Origin: Akkermansiaceae bacterium UBA1518
GTDB lineage: Bacteria; Verrucomicrobiota; Verrucomicrobiia; Verrucomicrobiales; Akkermansiaceae
Assembly (NCBI GenBank): GCA_002323895.1
Contig: DCQM01000065.1
Location: 514 to 7,330, forward strand
Direction: 5' to 3'
DNA length: 6,817 nt
The position numbers and the translations under genes are program-made. Below are positions 6,240 through 6,817 of the stretch, piece after piece. The notes under the pieces are model-generated. The model was not told where the DNA came from. It was given only the letters and a program-made list of their open reading frames with translations, and made no database searches. How positions within the stretch are numbered: the first letter of the stretch is position 1; the number at the start of each line of letters is the position of its first letter.

Positions 6240-6817
6240 ATATCGATCACGTAGCCGCCCTTATTGTTGACCGCTTCAGCTTCATCAACATGGATCCAGC
6301 GGACGGAGTAGTTTTTCCCCCACGAGTCACTAACGGCGATTTCATTGGTCTCTTCGTTGTACCCAATGATCATACAGAGGTGGAAATTAGCTTTGGTTTG
6401 TAAAACCTCAGAGTTCTTTTCGGCTGCGATTGCAATCTTTGAGGCATAGTCCGTCCAGCTAGTGACATTACGTCTGGCCCGAGTTCGGGCATTTGCGACT
6501 TGATTGTAACCGGGCAGGCTGCACATCTGCCATAAGATAGGAACTCCCTTATCGATGTATCTTTTGAGCTTATTGGGAGCAAGTGACTTGAGTGGGATCT
6601 CACGCGCAGTGCGACCTCCTTTGCTTCGGGTCGTGAAGGCAACTTCTTCGTAGAGTTTTTGGGTGTTTGTTCCTCCCCCTCCTTCGGTTGCGAGCGTTGC
6701 GAGAAGATACATATCGGAAGGAACTCCGGCGTGTCGCATTGCACGCTCGAAGGTCGCAGGTGCACAATACCCTTTTGGGCCTTGGTCTACCATGGGGATG
6801 TTCTTTATCTGAACATC
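6236..6817 (-). CDS. C39-like (papain-fold) cysteine peptidase family protein, 5' partial
   Basis: C-terminal 193 residues of a C39-like papain-fold protein. The ATG at 6793 gives 185 residues but is probably internal: the frame stays open to the window edge and the eight preceding residues (DVQIKNIP) run into MVDQGPKGYCAPAT, which looks like the normal family motif. Numbering from that Met, the active site is visible: oxyanion Gln4, nucleophile Cys10 in QGPKGYCAPAT, His138 in NFHLCMIIGYN and Asp156 in VSDSWG. A GGGGTNTQKLYEEV segment and KGVPILWQM match the core helices and strand between Cys and His. Such proteins are known as bacteriocin-processing domains, and also as stand-alone secreted proteins of unknown substrate; no ABC transporter domain or leader peptide gene is in view, so processing of an exported peptide is not supported. 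A signal peptide, if any, lies outside the window. It converges on and overlaps the EEP gene by four bases. Confidence 0.85.
   Translation of the reverse strand, partial: DVQIKNIPMVDQGPKGYCAPATFERAMRHAGVPSDMYLLATLATEGGGGTNTQKLYEEVAFTTRSKGGRTAREIPLKSLAPNKLKRYIDKGVPILWQMCSLPGYNQVANARTRARRNVTSWTDYASKIAIAAEKNSEVLQTKANFHLCMIIGYNEETNEIAVSDSWGKNYSVRWIHVDEAEAVNNKGGYVIDI

Overview
The window is ordinary bacterial chromosome at roughly 50% GC, densely packed, with two tail-to-tail gene junctions. The gene families suggest a Verrucomicrobiota-like (PVC) bacterium: an HtrA-type protease next to an HtrA-like pseudoprotease, a secreted EEP-family phosphodiesterase and a C39-like papain-fold protein. That placement is an inference from family style, not a database match. 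None of the visible starts has a clear Shine-Dalgarno sequence.

Layout: (1) 1-2028, plus strand: an S1C/HtrA serine protease (5' end cut by the window) with an intact His-Asp-Ser triad and a C-terminal PDZ domain. It is followed with zero spacing by a secreted relative that has lost the catalytic His and Ser and appears to carry its PDZ domain inside the protease fold rather than after it. (2) 2032-3378, minus strand: rarA/mgsA, the replication-fork AAA+ ATPase, converging on the pseudoprotease with a 3-nt gap. (3) About 3474-3768, plus strand: a decayed FKBP-type peptidyl-prolyl isomerase gene, with a nonsense codon at the FKBP active-site tryptophan and at least one frameshift. (4) 3808-5420, plus strand: purE and purK, overlapping by one base, for the N5-CAIR route of purine synthesis. 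(5) 5427-6239, plus strand: a secreted endonuclease/exonuclease/phosphatase-family protein six bases after purK. (6) 6236-6817, minus strand: the C-terminal part of a C39-like cysteine peptidase family protein, whose stop codon shares a CTAG palindrome with the stop of the preceding gene.

How the genes relate: purE and purK act in succession in one pathway and are translationally linked. The two HtrA-like proteins are probably cotranscribed, and an active enzyme next to a catalytically dead relative suggests a partner, scaffold or regulatory relation in the cell envelope. The FKBP remnant once ended directly against the purE leader (its TGA overlaps an ATG), so purE probably used to be translated behind an FKBP gene. 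The most interesting items are the pseudoprotease with its apparently nested PDZ domain and the FKBP pseudogene. No RNA genes, mobile elements, CRISPR arrays or intrinsic terminators were found.
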